Source: a virus. Taken from it: DNA of 64,000 nt. The notes beneath the pieces are model-generated. The model did not search any database and was not told where the DNA came from. It saw only the letters and a program-made list of their open reading frames with translations. The stretch covers positions 1-64,000 of IMG/VR virus record IMGVR_UViG_3300005549_000002. One strand, 5' to 3'. This document shows positions 8,994 to 17,580 of this stretch, one piece after another. The stretch's first letter is position 1. Every line of letters starts with the position of its first letter. Made by a program: the position numbers and the translations under genes.

Positions 8994-9374
8994 ATGGCAT
9001 CCGGTACCTATAACAAGCAGGTCGCGGCGCGGGCAGCCGCCATTCTCACGACAGGTGAGGTGGCGGGCGCGTCGTTCGATCTCAACGAGGCTTTCAATTC
9101 ACAGGTTTCCGTCTTTCTCGATTTCACGATCGGATCACTCACCAACGTGATCGCGCGTTTCTACGCGAGCATGGACGGCACGACCTTCTACCCGATTGCG
9201 GCGCCGACGGGCGCCGTCATGACCGAGACCATCACGGCGAACGGGACGCGCGCCTACACGCTCCCGTCACTCTGCGGGTGGAAGTACTTTCGCGCGTCGC
9301 TCCAAGGCACCGGCACGGCAACGAGCTCCACCGCGACGATGACCTACCGGTACCTGCGCCGCGGATCGCAGTAA
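8994..9374 (+). CDS. Putative head/structural accessory protein
   Basis: The protein has 126 residues with alternating Thr/Ser and hydrophobic residues, suggesting an Ig-like or jelly-roll beta sandwich (ITANGTRAYTLPSL, CGWKYFRASLQG). It lies directly after the capsid gene. A decoration function is possible; no family is recognised with confidence. Confidence 0.55.
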   Translation: MASGTYNKQVAARAAAILTTGEVAGASFDLNEAFNSQVSVFLDFTIGSLTNVIARFYASMDGTTFYPIAAPTGAVMTETITANGTRAYTLPSLCGWKYFRASLQGTGTATSSTATMTYRYLRRGSQ

Positions 9375-9380
9375 CCGGCG

Positions 9381-9992
9381 ATGGCCGTCACCGACGCGGA
9401 GATCGAGTCGCTCCGGTACCATCTCGGGTACGGCAATCTCGGTGTGGGCGGCTACCCGTACACGCCCGATGGGTTCCTCGAGCTCTTTCGGGACGTCATC
9501 CAGCCGAACCTGACGGGCGGGACCGAAACGACGGCGACGACCGCCATCACGGCCGGCTCGACCACCGCGGTCACGCCGGCCTCGATGACCGGCATCGTCG
9601 TTAACGCCCGCCTCGTCGTCGATGTCGGCGATCTCGCCGAGATCGTCCCGGTCAAGAGCGTCACCCTGACGACCTTTTCCGCGGTGTTCGTGAGCGCCCA
9701 CCCCGCGAGCGGCTACCCGATCGCGCTCCTCGGTGGGCAGGCGCGGCTTCGCTACCTCTTGCACCGCGCCGACTCCGCCGAGACGCTCTCGCTCGCGGCG
9801 GACGTCGGACTCTTGGCGGGCCTAAAGCAAGTGGACAAGGGCGACGTCGAGTGGTTTCAGTCGGGCTCGGGCGGCAGCAGCGTGCTCATCACGCGCCAGA
9901 AAGCCTACCAGCAGATCCGCCGCCAGCTGTCGAGCCTCGTGCGCGTCCCGCTCGCCGACGAAGGCGAGTCCACGGTCGTCGAGGCGTACTGA
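9381..9992 (+). CDS. Head-tail connector (gp15/gp6-like)
   Basis: The protein has 203 residues. The N-terminal helical part (TDAEIESLRYHLGYG) is interrupted by a Thr/Ala-rich beta insertion (about 55-110) and followed by a second helical part with QKAYQQIRRQLSS. Connector adaptors that bind beneath the portal share this helical core. The call depends on the position after the capsid genes. Confidence 0.55.
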   Translation: MAVTDAEIESLRYHLGYGNLGVGGYPYTPDGFLELFRDVIQPNLTGGTETTATTAITAGSTTAVTPASMTGIVVNARLVVDVGDLAEIVPVKSVTLTTFSAVFVSAHPASGYPIALLGGQARLRYLLHRADSAETLSLAADVGLLAGLKQVDKGDVEWFQSGSGGSSVLITRQKAYQQIRRQLSSLVRVPLADEGESTVVEAY

Positions 9993-9993
9993 C

Positions 9994-10440
9994 ATGAGCT
10001 TCGCCGATTCGCTGAAACCGATCCTGTACGGCGCGCGCGCGTTCGCCGGCCAGCTCGGCTTTCGGCCGCACGCGGTCGAGATCCTCACGGGCGCGTGGTC
10101 GGGCGCGCATACGGGCGACGGCACCGAAACCGCGACCGCCCTCCCGATCGCCGAGTCGGGCGGGCAGCCTCCGAAAACCAGGTGGCTGAACGACGAGCAG
10201 ATCGCGCTCGGGGGCCTGCCGCGGGGCACGGTCGAAATCGGGCCCATCACGCCGAGCTTTCCGGGCGGCGGCACCTTGCTCGCGACCCTCGCGGGCGACG
10301 CCCTTGTCCGCGGCGAGACGATTCACGTGCGCATCACCGGTCCGAAGCACCCGTCGGGCGCGCTCTATCGATTGACGAGCCTCACCGCCGACAAGGCCCT
10401 GAGCTACAAGCTCCAAGCGCAGCCGGTCGCCACCGCATGA
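9994..10440 (+). CDS. Neck or head-closure protein
   Basis: The protein has 148 residues and starts right after the previous stop. The C-terminal half (GETIHVRITGPKHPSG, YRLTSLTADKALSYKL) looks like the small beta-barrel of SPP1 gp16-type stoppers or similar neck proteins. It overlaps the next gene by ATGA at 10437, implying translational coupling. The function is inferred from order. Confidence 0.5.
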   Translation: MSFADSLKPILYGARAFAGQLGFRPHAVEILTGAWSGAHTGDGTETATALPIAESGGQPPKTRWLNDEQIALGGLPRGTVEIGPITPSFPGGGTLLATLAGDALVRGETIHVRITGPKHPSGALYRLTSLTADKALSYKLQAQPVATA

Positions 10441-11207
10441 CGCGCGCCGACTCGATGTTCCAAACATTCGGCGATCTGCACCTGCCGATCGACGCCGCCG
10501 ACGTCGCAACGACGCTCGAGCCGCTCGATCCCGGCCTCGGGAAACTGCTGGCGCTCTTCAAGACCGCCATCAATTCCGAGTACGGGCCCGTGTGGCACAA
10601 GGTCGTCGACGCGCTCCCCGTCGGGCACCCGCTTCGCGCGAGCGATCCGGTCGCCGACACGCTCGAGCTCGAGCCGAGCCCGTCGGTGATGCAGCAGCGC
10701 AAGGCGACGTGGCCGCTGCTTTGCCTGCACCGGACCGGCGAGGCGACCTACGAGCGCGTCATGCTCGACCAGGACCGCCTCACCCAGGAGTGGGGCCTAC
10801 ACTACATCCTCTCGCCGCTCGACATCGGCGATCTCAGGCGCCTCGCGCCGATCTGCGTCGCCGTCGGCAAGCTCATCCGCCTGGTCATCCGCCAGCGCGG
10901 TCACAAGAGCTACGAAGCCGGCGAGCTGCAGTTTTTTCCCGACAAGGGCGGCTTCGCCAGCATCGCGCTCGACTCGCAGGAGGGGCCGGGGCAGGCGTCC
11001 TTCGCGGGCGGCGACAACGATGGGCCGACCTACTACGCGGTCTCGTTCAAGCTCAAAACGACCGAGCTCGCGTACGACGATCTCGACGGGTACGGCGAGT
11101 ATGAGGGCACCGACGTGTCCGTCGGCGTCGGCACGGGCGATGCGATCGTTCCCGATCTCATCCAAGCCGACACCTCGCTTCCCGTCGATCCCGTCGGGGA
11201 CGACTGA
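10437..11207 (+). CDS. Neck/tail-terminator region protein, unknown
   Basis: The protein has 256 residues from the ATG at 10437, which overlaps the previous stop. A longer frame from 10095 is shadow sequence. The central part (ERVMLDQDRLTQEWGLHYIL) is followed by a beta-rich segment and a very acidic C-terminus (DDLDGYGEYEGTD, ending PVGDD). Its place between stopper-like and gp10-like genes suggests a tail-completion protein. No family is named. Confidence 0.5.
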   Translation: MTRADSMFQTFGDLHLPIDAADVATTLEPLDPGLGKLLALFKTAINSEYGPVWHKVVDALPVGHPLRASDPVADTLELEPSPSVMQQRKATWPLLCLHRTGEATYERVMLDQDRLTQEWGLHYILSPLDIGDLRRLAPICVAVGKLIRLVIRQRGHKSYEAGELQFFPDKGGFASIALDSQEGPGQASFAGGDNDGPTYYAVSFKLKTTELAYDDLDGYGEYEGTDVSVGVGTGDAIVPDLIQADTSLPVDPVGDD

Positions 11208-11240
11208 CCGGTTTTTAATCGCAGCGCGAGGAGCGTCCCC

Positions 11241-11432
11241 ATGTCGATCATCGGCATCATCGTAGTCATCATCGTCGTCGGCGTGCTGCTCTACCTGGTG
11301 AACAGCGTTATCCCGATGGACCCGAAGGTGCGGATCATTCTTCAGGTCGTGGTCGTCCTCGCCCTGATCCTCTGGCTGCTCAACGTGTTCGGGCTCCTCT
11401 CCGGCAACATCGGCTCGACGCGGATCCGGTAG
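11241..11432 (+). CDS. Small two-helix membrane protein
   Basis: The protein has 63 residues and two transmembrane segments (about 3-22 and 31-53), separated by a short loop with PMDPKVR. It resembles the small Thivi_2564-type membrane protein family known from bacteria and phages, as I recall it. It lies oddly among neck genes and could act at the host membrane. AGGAG in the 5' region supports the start. Confidence 0.65.
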   Translation: MSIIGIIVVIIVVGVLLYLVNSVIPMDPKVRIILQVVVVLALILWLLNVFGLLSGNIGSTRIR

Positions 11433-11439
11433 TTCACGC

Positions 11440-11895
11440 GTGCGAGACGGGCCGATCAACATCGACAAGGTGCTGCGCGCCCACACCCGGTTCAAGCGCC
11501 TACACCATTCCCTCTTCGATCGCGAGGTGGAAAAGATCGGAAGGTTCGGCGTCCAGTACGTCAGAGACCACCCGACGTTCAAGCCGCGGACGGGCAACCT
11601 CCAGAAGCAAACCGATTTCCGGATCGTGCGGCTGCGGAGCGGCGCGATCGTCCAGATCCGAAACCGCGCCAAGTACGCGACGGCGATCGATACGGGCTCG
11701 CCGCGTCACATCATCGTGGCGCGCCGCGCGCAATGTCTCTCCTTCATCTGGAAAGGCGTGCGCGTGCGCTTTCGCTGGGTGATGCACCCCGGCAACCGAC
11801 CTTTCAAGTTTCTCTACCGCGCCAGCAACGCTGCCGGCCGCGTCTTCGTACCCAGGATGCACTCCGGCATGGAGCGCATCGCCAAGCAGTTCTGA
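11440..11895 (+). CDS. Tail completion / HK97 gp10-like neck protein
   Basis: The protein has 151 residues with a GTG start. It is basic, with the pattern KIGRFGVQYVRDHPTFKPRTGNLQ, then ATAIDTGSPRHII and HPGNRPFKF typical of gp10-like tail-completion proteins, which close the head-tail joint. Position before the sheath gene agrees. Family identity was judged by eye. Confidence 0.6.
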   Translation: MRDGPINIDKVLRAHTRFKRLHHSLFDREVEKIGRFGVQYVRDHPTFKPRTGNLQKQTDFRIVRLRSGAIVQIRNRAKYATAIDTGSPRHIIVARRAQCLSFIWKGVRVRFRWVMHPGNRPFKFLYRASNAAGRVFVPRMHSGMERIAKQF

Positions 11896-11907
11896 GGGGG
11901 CACTTCC

Positions 11908-12375
11908 ATGAAGCTGCGTTTTTACGCGAACGCCGACGCGCTCGTCTACATCCCGGGCTCGCGGGCCGGCATCGGACAGCCGGCTCACTACATCGGCCGG
12001 CGCTACCAGGCGCCGAAGGACGGCAAGCCCGCGTCCTACCCCGCCACCGAGGAGCCGTACGAGGTCGAGCTCGATCGGACGAGGCTCGTCGACGAGCAGA
12101 TTTTCCTTCGCTACATGAAGCTCACCCGGCGCGGCGACATCTTGCCCGCCGATGAGGCGACGGCCAAGGAGTGCGGCGCCGAGTACCGGGCCGCCACGTT
12201 CAAGGACGACGAGTGGACCCAGCCACCGAAACCGCCCGAGGCGCCGCCCCCGACCCTCGTTGGCAGCGAGCCGAGCGTCGTCACCTCGGCGCCGGCGGAC
12301 GCCGCCTTCCCGCCCCCGCCCGCGACCTACAAGCCTCTCGTCGACAAACGCCACCCACGCAAGGAGTCTGAGTAA
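11908..12375 (+). CDS. Hypothetical protein before the tail sheath
   Basis: The protein has 155 residues. The N-terminal part has a compact fold (MKLRFYANADALVYIPGSR) and the last third is a Pro-rich acidic-to-basic tail. Small proteins at this position in Mu-like tails (gpK/gp38 region) are of unknown role. Its stop overlaps the sheath start by one base, so the two are probably translated together. Confidence 0.6.
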   Translation: MKLRFYANADALVYIPGSRAGIGQPAHYIGRRYQAPKDGKPASYPATEEPYEVELDRTRLVDEQIFLRYMKLTRRGDILPADEATAKECGAEYRAATFKDDEWTQPPKPPEAPPPTLVGSEPSVVTSAPADAAFPPPPATYKPLVDKRHPRKESE

Positions 12376-13928
12376 TGGGCGCTCCCGTCATTCCGATCAC
12401 CGGCATCGACGCGACTTGGCGCGTGCCGGGCGCCTACGCCGAAATCCTGTTCGCGCAAGGCCCGGCGACCGCGAGCGCGGGCGTTCGCGAAATCATCATC
12501 GTCATGCCGAAGCTTTCCGCGGGCCTGTGGACGGCGGCGACGAAGTACAAGGTCCAGAACGAGAAGGACGCCGAAGACGGCGCCGGCGCGGGCTCGCCGA
12601 TTCACCGCGCGGTTCGCATGATCCTACAGGCGAACAAGAACGCCAAGATCTGGGCCGTGCCGGTCTCCGAGACATCGGGCGGCAGCCCCATCGCCGCGAC
12701 CGCGGTCCTCACGATCGCGACCAACGCGACCGGGACCGGCACCCTCACCGTGACCATTTGCGGCGAGGAGTGCGCCTACACCTTCCTCAACACCAACACG
12801 CCGACGATCATCGGCGACGGCATCCGCGATGCTATCAACGCCAAGACGTGGCTGCCCGTCGTGGCCGTCAACGTGACCGGCACCGTCACCCTGACGGCGA
12901 AGCTGAAAGGGATCTCGCAAGGGACCGCCACGCTCGGCGTCATCCGCGTGCGGGCGACCATCACGGCCGGCGTCGGCACCACTGCGGTCTTCGGCGGCGC
13001 GTTTCTCGGGAGCGGCGCGACCGGCGTCGAGGGATCGACGACCGAGGCTGCCAACACCCTGACGGCGTTGAACACCATCGTCGCCGTCAACAAATACTAC
13101 CTGGTCTCGAGCGCGAACGACGCGACGACGCTCGGGCACTTCAAGACCCATTGCGCGACCAAAGCCGAGCCCCGGCAAGGGATCTTCTCGGTCACCATCG
13201 CTGGCTACACCGGCTCGGCGGCGACGGCGCAGACGCTCGCGACGGGCAAAAACTACGAGCGGCTCGCCCTCTATTGCCAGCCGAACAGCGAGCACGACTC
13301 CGCCGAGATCGCGGGCAACGTGGCGGCGATTCGGCAAAAACGCGAGCAGACCGACAGCTCGTACAACCTCGCCGGCTACAGCGAGCCGGATTGGCTCATC
13401 AAGCAGGCGTTCGCCGACGCCGATTGGCCCGACGCCGACGATCTCAACGACATGATCAACGACGGCGTCAGCCCCATCGCCTCGAAAGAGGGCGGGTCCT
13501 ACCTCGTCATGTCGGTCAACACACGTTCGAAGATTTCGACGGGGACCATCGACGATTTTCGCGCGTGCGAGACGCACCGGGTTTCCGCCGCCGACGAATT
13601 CGTGACCCAGATGGTGAACCAGGCGCGGCTCGATCACCAGGGCAAGAAGCTCGAGAACGACCAGTTTCTGGCGGACGGCACCGTCAACCCGAGCCAGCCG
13701 CGCAAGCGCGGTGTCATCCGGCCCTCGACGCTGCGCAAGCCCATCTGCCTGCAGCTCGACGAATTCGAGGCCGCCGGCAAGCTGCAGAACGTGCAGAAGT
13801 CGAAGGACTCGCTTCGCACCGTGAAATCGCCTGCGAACGCTGCGCGCGTGGAATGCGGGCTCGATCTCTACGTCATCGATCACGCCCACCAGTTCACGTT
13901 CCGGGTCGCCGAAAACAGCACCGGCTGA
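12375..13928 (+). CDS. Tail sheath protein (Mu gpL-like)
   Basis: The protein has 517 residues, close to the usual Mu-type sheath length of about 490-500. An N-terminal arm (WRVPGAYAEILFAQGPATASAG) is followed by an inserted beta-rich domain (about 110-215), then the core with the C-terminal segment DHAHQFTFRVAENSTG, which resembles Mu sheath ends. It is the contractile outer layer of the tail and defines the phage as a myovirus. Confidence 0.88.
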   Translation: MGAPVIPITGIDATWRVPGAYAEILFAQGPATASAGVREIIIVMPKLSAGLWTAATKYKVQNEKDAEDGAGAGSPIHRAVRMILQANKNAKIWAVPVSETSGGSPIAATAVLTIATNATGTGTLTVTICGEECAYTFLNTNTPTIIGDGIRDAINAKTWLPVVAVNVTGTVTLTAKLKGISQGTATLGVIRVRATITAGVGTTAVFGGAFLGSGATGVEGSTTEAANTLTALNTIVAVNKYYLVSSANDATTLGHFKTHCATKAEPRQGIFSVTIAGYTGSAATAQTLATGKNYERLALYCQPNSEHDSAEIAGNVAAIRQKREQTDSSYNLAGYSEPDWLIKQAFADADWPDADDLNDMINDGVSPIASKEGGSYLVMSVNTRSKISTGTIDDFRACETHRVSAADEFVTQMVNQARLDHQGKKLENDQFLADGTVNPSQPRKRGVIRPSTLRKPICLQLDEFEAAGKLQNVQKSKDSLRTVKSPANAARVECGLDLYVIDHAHQFTFRVAENSTG

Positions 13929-13950
13929 CCGAGAAAGGTAACGACGCAGC

Positions 13951-14328
13951 ATGGGAACGTTCCAGGATTTTGCACAAATTGGTCTCATGTATGGCGGCAA
14001 TGAGCTGAAGATGCTCACGTCCGTCAAGATGACGACCGACAGCGGGCAGCAGCCCGTGGACCTTCTGAACGAGGGCCTTTCCGGGTTCACGCCCGGCTCG
14101 GGCCGCGTGACCGTCGACATCGGCTACGCGGTGCCGATCGGCGGCCCCGAGGCGCCCTACCAGCAGGATTGCGCCGCCGGCAGTTTCGTGACGCTGCAGG
14201 TCTTCGAGGGCGCGCTCTCGTACATCGGCAAGGGCAAGATCATCAACAACGAGGTCGGGCAATCGACGAACAACCCGATGGAAGGCTCGTGCCAGTGGAT
14301 GGGACCGCTCGCGCCGATCGAGATCTGA
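13951..14328 (+). CDS. Tail tube protein (Mu gpM-like)
   Basis: The protein has 125 residues and directly follows the sheath, with AGAAAGG upstream. The text MLTSVKMTTDSGQQPVD near the start and GSCQWMGPLAPIE at the end match the size and layout of Mu-type tube proteins. These stack as hexamers to form the inner DNA channel. It is the last gene before a terminator-like element. Confidence 0.8.
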   Translation: MGTFQDFAQIGLMYGGNELKMLTSVKMTTDSGQQPVDLLNEGLSGFTPGSGRVTVDIGYAVPIGGPEAPYQQDCAAGSFVTLQVFEGALSYIGKGKIINNEVGQSTNNPMEGSCQWMGPLAPIEI

Positions 14329-14409
14329 GCCCCCCAAAAATATAACGGAACGGCGCCGAGCGCGTGGCATGGGATAGGGACCCAGGCTCGGCAAGGTCGT
14401 TTCACAAAG

Positions 14410-14468
14410 CGAAAGCCCCGAGGCAGCCCCCGCGTCCCTATCGCGTCGGGCCGCCATCGGGGCTTTCG
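14410..14468 (+). terminator. Rho-independent terminator-like stem with T-rich tail
   Basis: A 12-bp stem CGAAAGCCCCGA (14410-14421) pairs with TCGGGGCTTTCG (14457-14468) across a 35-nt loop and is followed by GTTTATTT. It lies between the tube and chaperone genes. Partial termination here would raise sheath and tube mRNA over downstream genes. The 9-mer GATAGGGAC at 14373-14381 can pair with 14434-14442 inside the loop, an alternative fold. Confidence 0.65.
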
Positions 14469-14495
14469 GTTTATTTGCCGCGAGGAAACCATTCC

Positions 14496-15266
14496 ATGGC
14501 AGGACCGCCCGTCGACATCGAGCAGAGCGAACTCTTCCGGAAACTATGCGAGCCCGGCCCGAGCGAAGTGATCGATTTCCCGCGCCGCAAGGCCAACGGC
14601 GAACCGATCGGCAGCGTTCGCATCCAGGTGCTCACGCAAGAGGAGCACGACCGGGCGCGCACCTTCGCCCACCGCGGGATGAAACTGCAGGGGTTCGACA
14701 AGGACGATCTCAAGGACGCCACCATCCAGGAGATCACCGGCGACGCGATCGCGCGCGAGCTCTTGGCCATGGCGTGCCTCACCGTCACGGGCCCCGAGGA
14801 CGACACGGGGGCGCCCCTCCTCGGCCGCGTGTTTCGCAACGCCGACGATCTGAAAAAACTCCGGCCCGACGAGATCGCGTTTCTCTTCTCGGCCTACCTC
14901 CTGGTGCAATCGAAATACGGGCCGTTTGAAAAGATCATCGGCTCGCCCGAGGATCTCAACGCCTGGATCAAGCGTCTCAAGGAGGGCGGCTCGGAGTTCC
15001 CTTTACTTCGGTTGCAATTGCCTCAATTGGCCCAACTAGCCTACTCGTTGGCGGAAAGAGTCTCTTTGCTCTACGGCATCCTGGAATCCCAGCGACCGAA
15101 CTTGCCGCCTATTTTGGTGTCGCTCCTCGACGACTTCTCTATGGGCACTGGCTCGTTTGGCGAGCCTGCTGCGAGCTCCACCGCGACCGATGGGGAAAGC
15201 TCAGCTGACGAGGGGCCCACCGTTGGGCAGGTGACGACGGTCGCCGAGCAGCTGCGGGGCGCCTGA
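14496..15266 (+). CDS. Tail assembly chaperone, zero-frame product
   Basis: The protein has 256 residues from the ATG at 14496, with CGAGGAAA upstream. A longer frame from 14364 would cross the terminator and is rejected. Position between tube and tape-measure genes is diagnostic of tail assembly chaperones, which coat the tape measure during tail polymerisation. At 14999-15005 the in-frame heptamer C CCT TTA is a classical -1 slippery site. After it, codon use turns unusual (TTA, CTT, TTG, CAA, CTA) while the -1 frame is also open, which indicates dual coding. Confidence 0.8.
   Translation: MAGPPVDIEQSELFRKLCEPGPSEVIDFPRRKANGEPIGSVRIQVLTQEEHDRARTFAHRGMKLQGFDKDDLKDATIQEITGDAIARELLAMACLTVTGPEDDTGAPLLGRVFRNADDLKKLRPDEIAFLFSAYLLVQSKYGPFEKIIGSPEDLNAWIKRLKEGGSEFPLLRLQLPQLAQLAYSLAERVSLLYGILESQRPNLPPILVSLLDDFSMGTGSFGEPAASSTATDGESSADEGPTVGQVTTVAEQLRGA
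14999..15208 (+). other. Programmed -1 frameshift site and frameshifted chaperone tail
   Basis: Slippery heptamer CCCTTTA lies at 14999-15005, in the phase required for a -1 slip. A hairpin follows at 15011-15035: two CAATTG arms around CCT, with GTTG/CAAC outside. After slipping, the -1 frame stays open for 67 codons to TGA at 15206-15208. The extension contains FGVAPRRLLYGHW and VWRACCELHRDRW. The product would be about 237 residues, against 256 without slipping. The longer chaperone form made by frameshifting is conserved across tailed phages (lambda gpG/gpGT). Confidence 0.75.
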
Positions 15267-15267
15267 G

Positions 15268-17580
15268 GTGGCGCTGCTCCAATACGACATCAAGGTTGTC
15301 GGCAAGGAATCGGTCGATCGCGCGCTCGCCGGCATCGAGGCGCGCCTGCGCCAGCACAACGCGACGGTCGGCCGCATCAGCGGCGACGTGGGCGGCGCGC
15401 GGCGCGCGGGCACGGCCCCGGCGACGGCGCAGCGGCGTTTCCAATCCTCCGCCGCGCAGCACTTCAAGGAGGTCGACCGCGATCAGAAAAAGGCGATCGC
15501 GGATGAGGCGAAGCTCAAGACCAAGGGGCTGCGCGACGAGCACCGCGTCCGTAACCAAATCAACTCCCTCAACATCCGGGAGCTGAAAAAAGAAGAGCGG
15601 CTGCGCGCCTCGATGGCGACCCGCGACGAGCGGATCATCAGGCGCCAGGCGCGCGCGCGAAGCGAGTTTGCCCAGGCGACGATCGGACACGGCGTCGGCC
15701 GCGCGGCGGGAACCATCAAGGCCGTCGGCGCGGCGGGCGCGGGCCTGCTCGGCGTGGGCGGCGCGGGCCTCGCGGCAACGGCCGTCGCCGGCGCGACGCG
15801 GCTCGACGACAAGGTCCGGCGCCTCATCATCTCCGGCCGGCAGGGCGGCGAGATTTCCAAGTACCACCCCGAGGAGCTCTCCAAGCAATTTCAGCGCACC
15901 GGCATCGAGACGGGCCTTGACCCCGAGGCGGTCGCGGGCGGCGTGCAGGCGTTCGTCACCAAGACGGGCGACATCGAAACGGCGATCAAGAACCACAAGA
16001 CCTTCGCCAAGGTCGCGCAGGCAACGGGCGCCGCCGTGGAGGATGTCGCCTCGGCCGCCGCGGACATGTCCGAGAAGATGGGCATCAAGTCCGTCGAGCA
16101 AATGCAAGAGGCCTTGGCGACGCTCACCCTCCAGGGGAAAAAGGGCGCGTTCGAGCTGAAGGACGCCGCCCAGCAGCTTCCCGAAATCCTCGCCGACGCG
16201 GCGAGCTTCGGCATCAAGGGCAACGCCGGCCTGACCCAGCTCGGCGGGTTTCTGCAGATCGCCCGGCAGGCGACGGGCAGCGGCGCGGAGACGGCGACGG
16301 CGACGTCCGCGGCATTCCGGCAGCTCAAGGCAAAGTCCGCCGACATCCAATCGGGCGGGGCTTTCAGCGGGCGCGCGGTGCAGGTCTTCGAGGGCGGCGA
16401 TCCGACCAAGCCCCTGCGCGACTTCAACGAGATCCTCGGCGACGTGATTTCCGCCTCGCGCGGCAACCTCGTCCAGCTGCAGGAGGTCTTCGACGTGCGC
16501 GGCATCCGCGCCGTCAATCCGCTCATCACGACCTTTCGCAACGCGAGCGAGGCGGCGGGCGGCGGCGACAAGGGCGCGAAGGCGGGGCGCGCCGCCGTGA
16601 TCGGGCAGCTGAAGGAGGCGGCGACCGTCAAGGGGGGCTTTGGCGAGATCGAGAAGGACAGCGCCGCGGCCATGCAGTCTTTCGCGGTGCAGATGTCCAT
16701 CGTCGAGATGCGTTTCAAGCAGGCGATGGCCGGCGAGCTCTTGCCGCAGCTCATCAAACTCGGCCCCGAGATCGGCAAGCTCGTGCCGTACGTCGGGCGC
16801 GCAACGAAGATGTTCGTCGATCTGGTGTCCTTTCTGCTCGCGCACCCTTTCCAGGCGGTCGCGATCATCGTCGCGACGCAGCTCGCCGCCGATTTTGCCA
16901 AGGCGCGGCTCGGCAACCTCGTCGGCGGCCTCATTGGCAAGGCGTTCATGGGGGTCAGGACGCCGGCGGCGGGCGCCGTCGGCGGCGGCGTCGGCGGTGG
17001 TGGTGGCGGGGGCGCAGCTCCGACGGGCGGGTTTCTCCGTGGTAACCCCGGGCTCGCCGGCGCGGCCAGCGCCGCGGGGGCGGGCCTCGCGCTCGGGCTC
17101 ACCATCGGATCGGCCATCATCACGGCGAACGTGGTCAATTTCGAGGCCGGCGAGGCGCAGATGAAGTCGAGCGGCGAGCTGCTCAACAAGATCCGCGAGA
17201 TGAATTCGCCCGAGCAGGCGAAGGAAGCGCGCAAACTCGTCGAGGAGCAGCGCGTCGTGGTCGGCGACACGAAAAAGACGGGCGTCTTCGAATCGATCGC
17301 CAGCGCCGTCATGCCCGACAGCTGGGCGCATAGCATGGCGCAAACGGTCGGAACTGCGGCGAGCGACACCGAGGTCAAGACCCAGGAGTCGTTCCTCGCC
17401 GAGATGGAAATGCAGCTGCGTAAACTCAATGCGCTGGAGGATATCGCCAAACGGCTCAGCACCGCCGGCGTGAGCCAGGAAGCCGCCGCCGTGGAACTGA
17501 GCGCCGCCGCTAAGAAGCTCGGCCTCGCTAGCCCGAACCGCGGCAACACACCGAGCCCCGTAGGCCCAGCCAAAACATGA
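15268..17580 (+). CDS. Tail tape measure protein
   Basis: The protein has 770 residues with a GTG start one base after the chaperone stop. The N-terminal half is helical and basic, glycine/alanine hydrophobic stretches lie near 150-180 and 555-625 (GGGVGGGGGGG), and the C-terminus is helical. Tape measures set tail length at roughly 1.5 angstrom per residue, suggesting a tail near 110 nm. That number is a family rule, not a measurement. Confidence 0.85.
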   Translation: MALLQYDIKVVGKESVDRALAGIEARLRQHNATVGRISGDVGGARRAGTAPATAQRRFQSSAAQHFKEVDRDQKKAIADEAKLKTKGLRDEHRVRNQINSLNIRELKKEERLRASMATRDERIIRRQARARSEFAQATIGHGVGRAAGTIKAVGAAGAGLLGVGGAGLAATAVAGATRLDDKVRRLIISGRQGGEISKYHPEELSKQFQRTGIETGLDPEAVAGGVQAFVTKTGDIETAIKNHKTFAKVAQATGAAVEDVASAAADMSEKMGIKSVEQMQEALATLTLQGKKGAFELKDAAQQLPEILADAASFGIKGNAGLTQLGGFLQIARQATGSGAETATATSAAFRQLKAKSADIQSGGAFSGRAVQVFEGGDPTKPLRDFNEILGDVISASRGNLVQLQEVFDVRGIRAVNPLITTFRNASEAAGGGDKGAKAGRAAVIGQLKEAATVKGGFGEIEKDSAAAMQSFAVQMSIVEMRFKQAMAGELLPQLIKLGPEIGKLVPYVGRATKMFVDLVSFLLAHPFQAVAIIVATQLAADFAKARLGNLVGGLIGKAFMGVRTPAAGAVGGGVGGGGGGGAAPTGGFLRGNPGLAGAASAAGAGLALGLTIGSAIITANVVNFEAGEAQMKSSGELLNKIREMNSPEQAKEARKLVEEQRVVVGDTKKTGVFESIASAVMPDSWAHSMAQTVGTAASDTEVKTQESFLAEMEMQLRKLNALEDIAKRLSTAGVSQEAAAVELSAAAKKLGLASPNRGNTPSPVGPAKT

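Noticed and set aside
12152-14008. Long plus-strand frame (618 codons) over the sheath gene
   Set aside because: Very Arg/His/Asp-rich shadow text in another phase of the sheath gene; no ribosome site and no folded-protein pattern.
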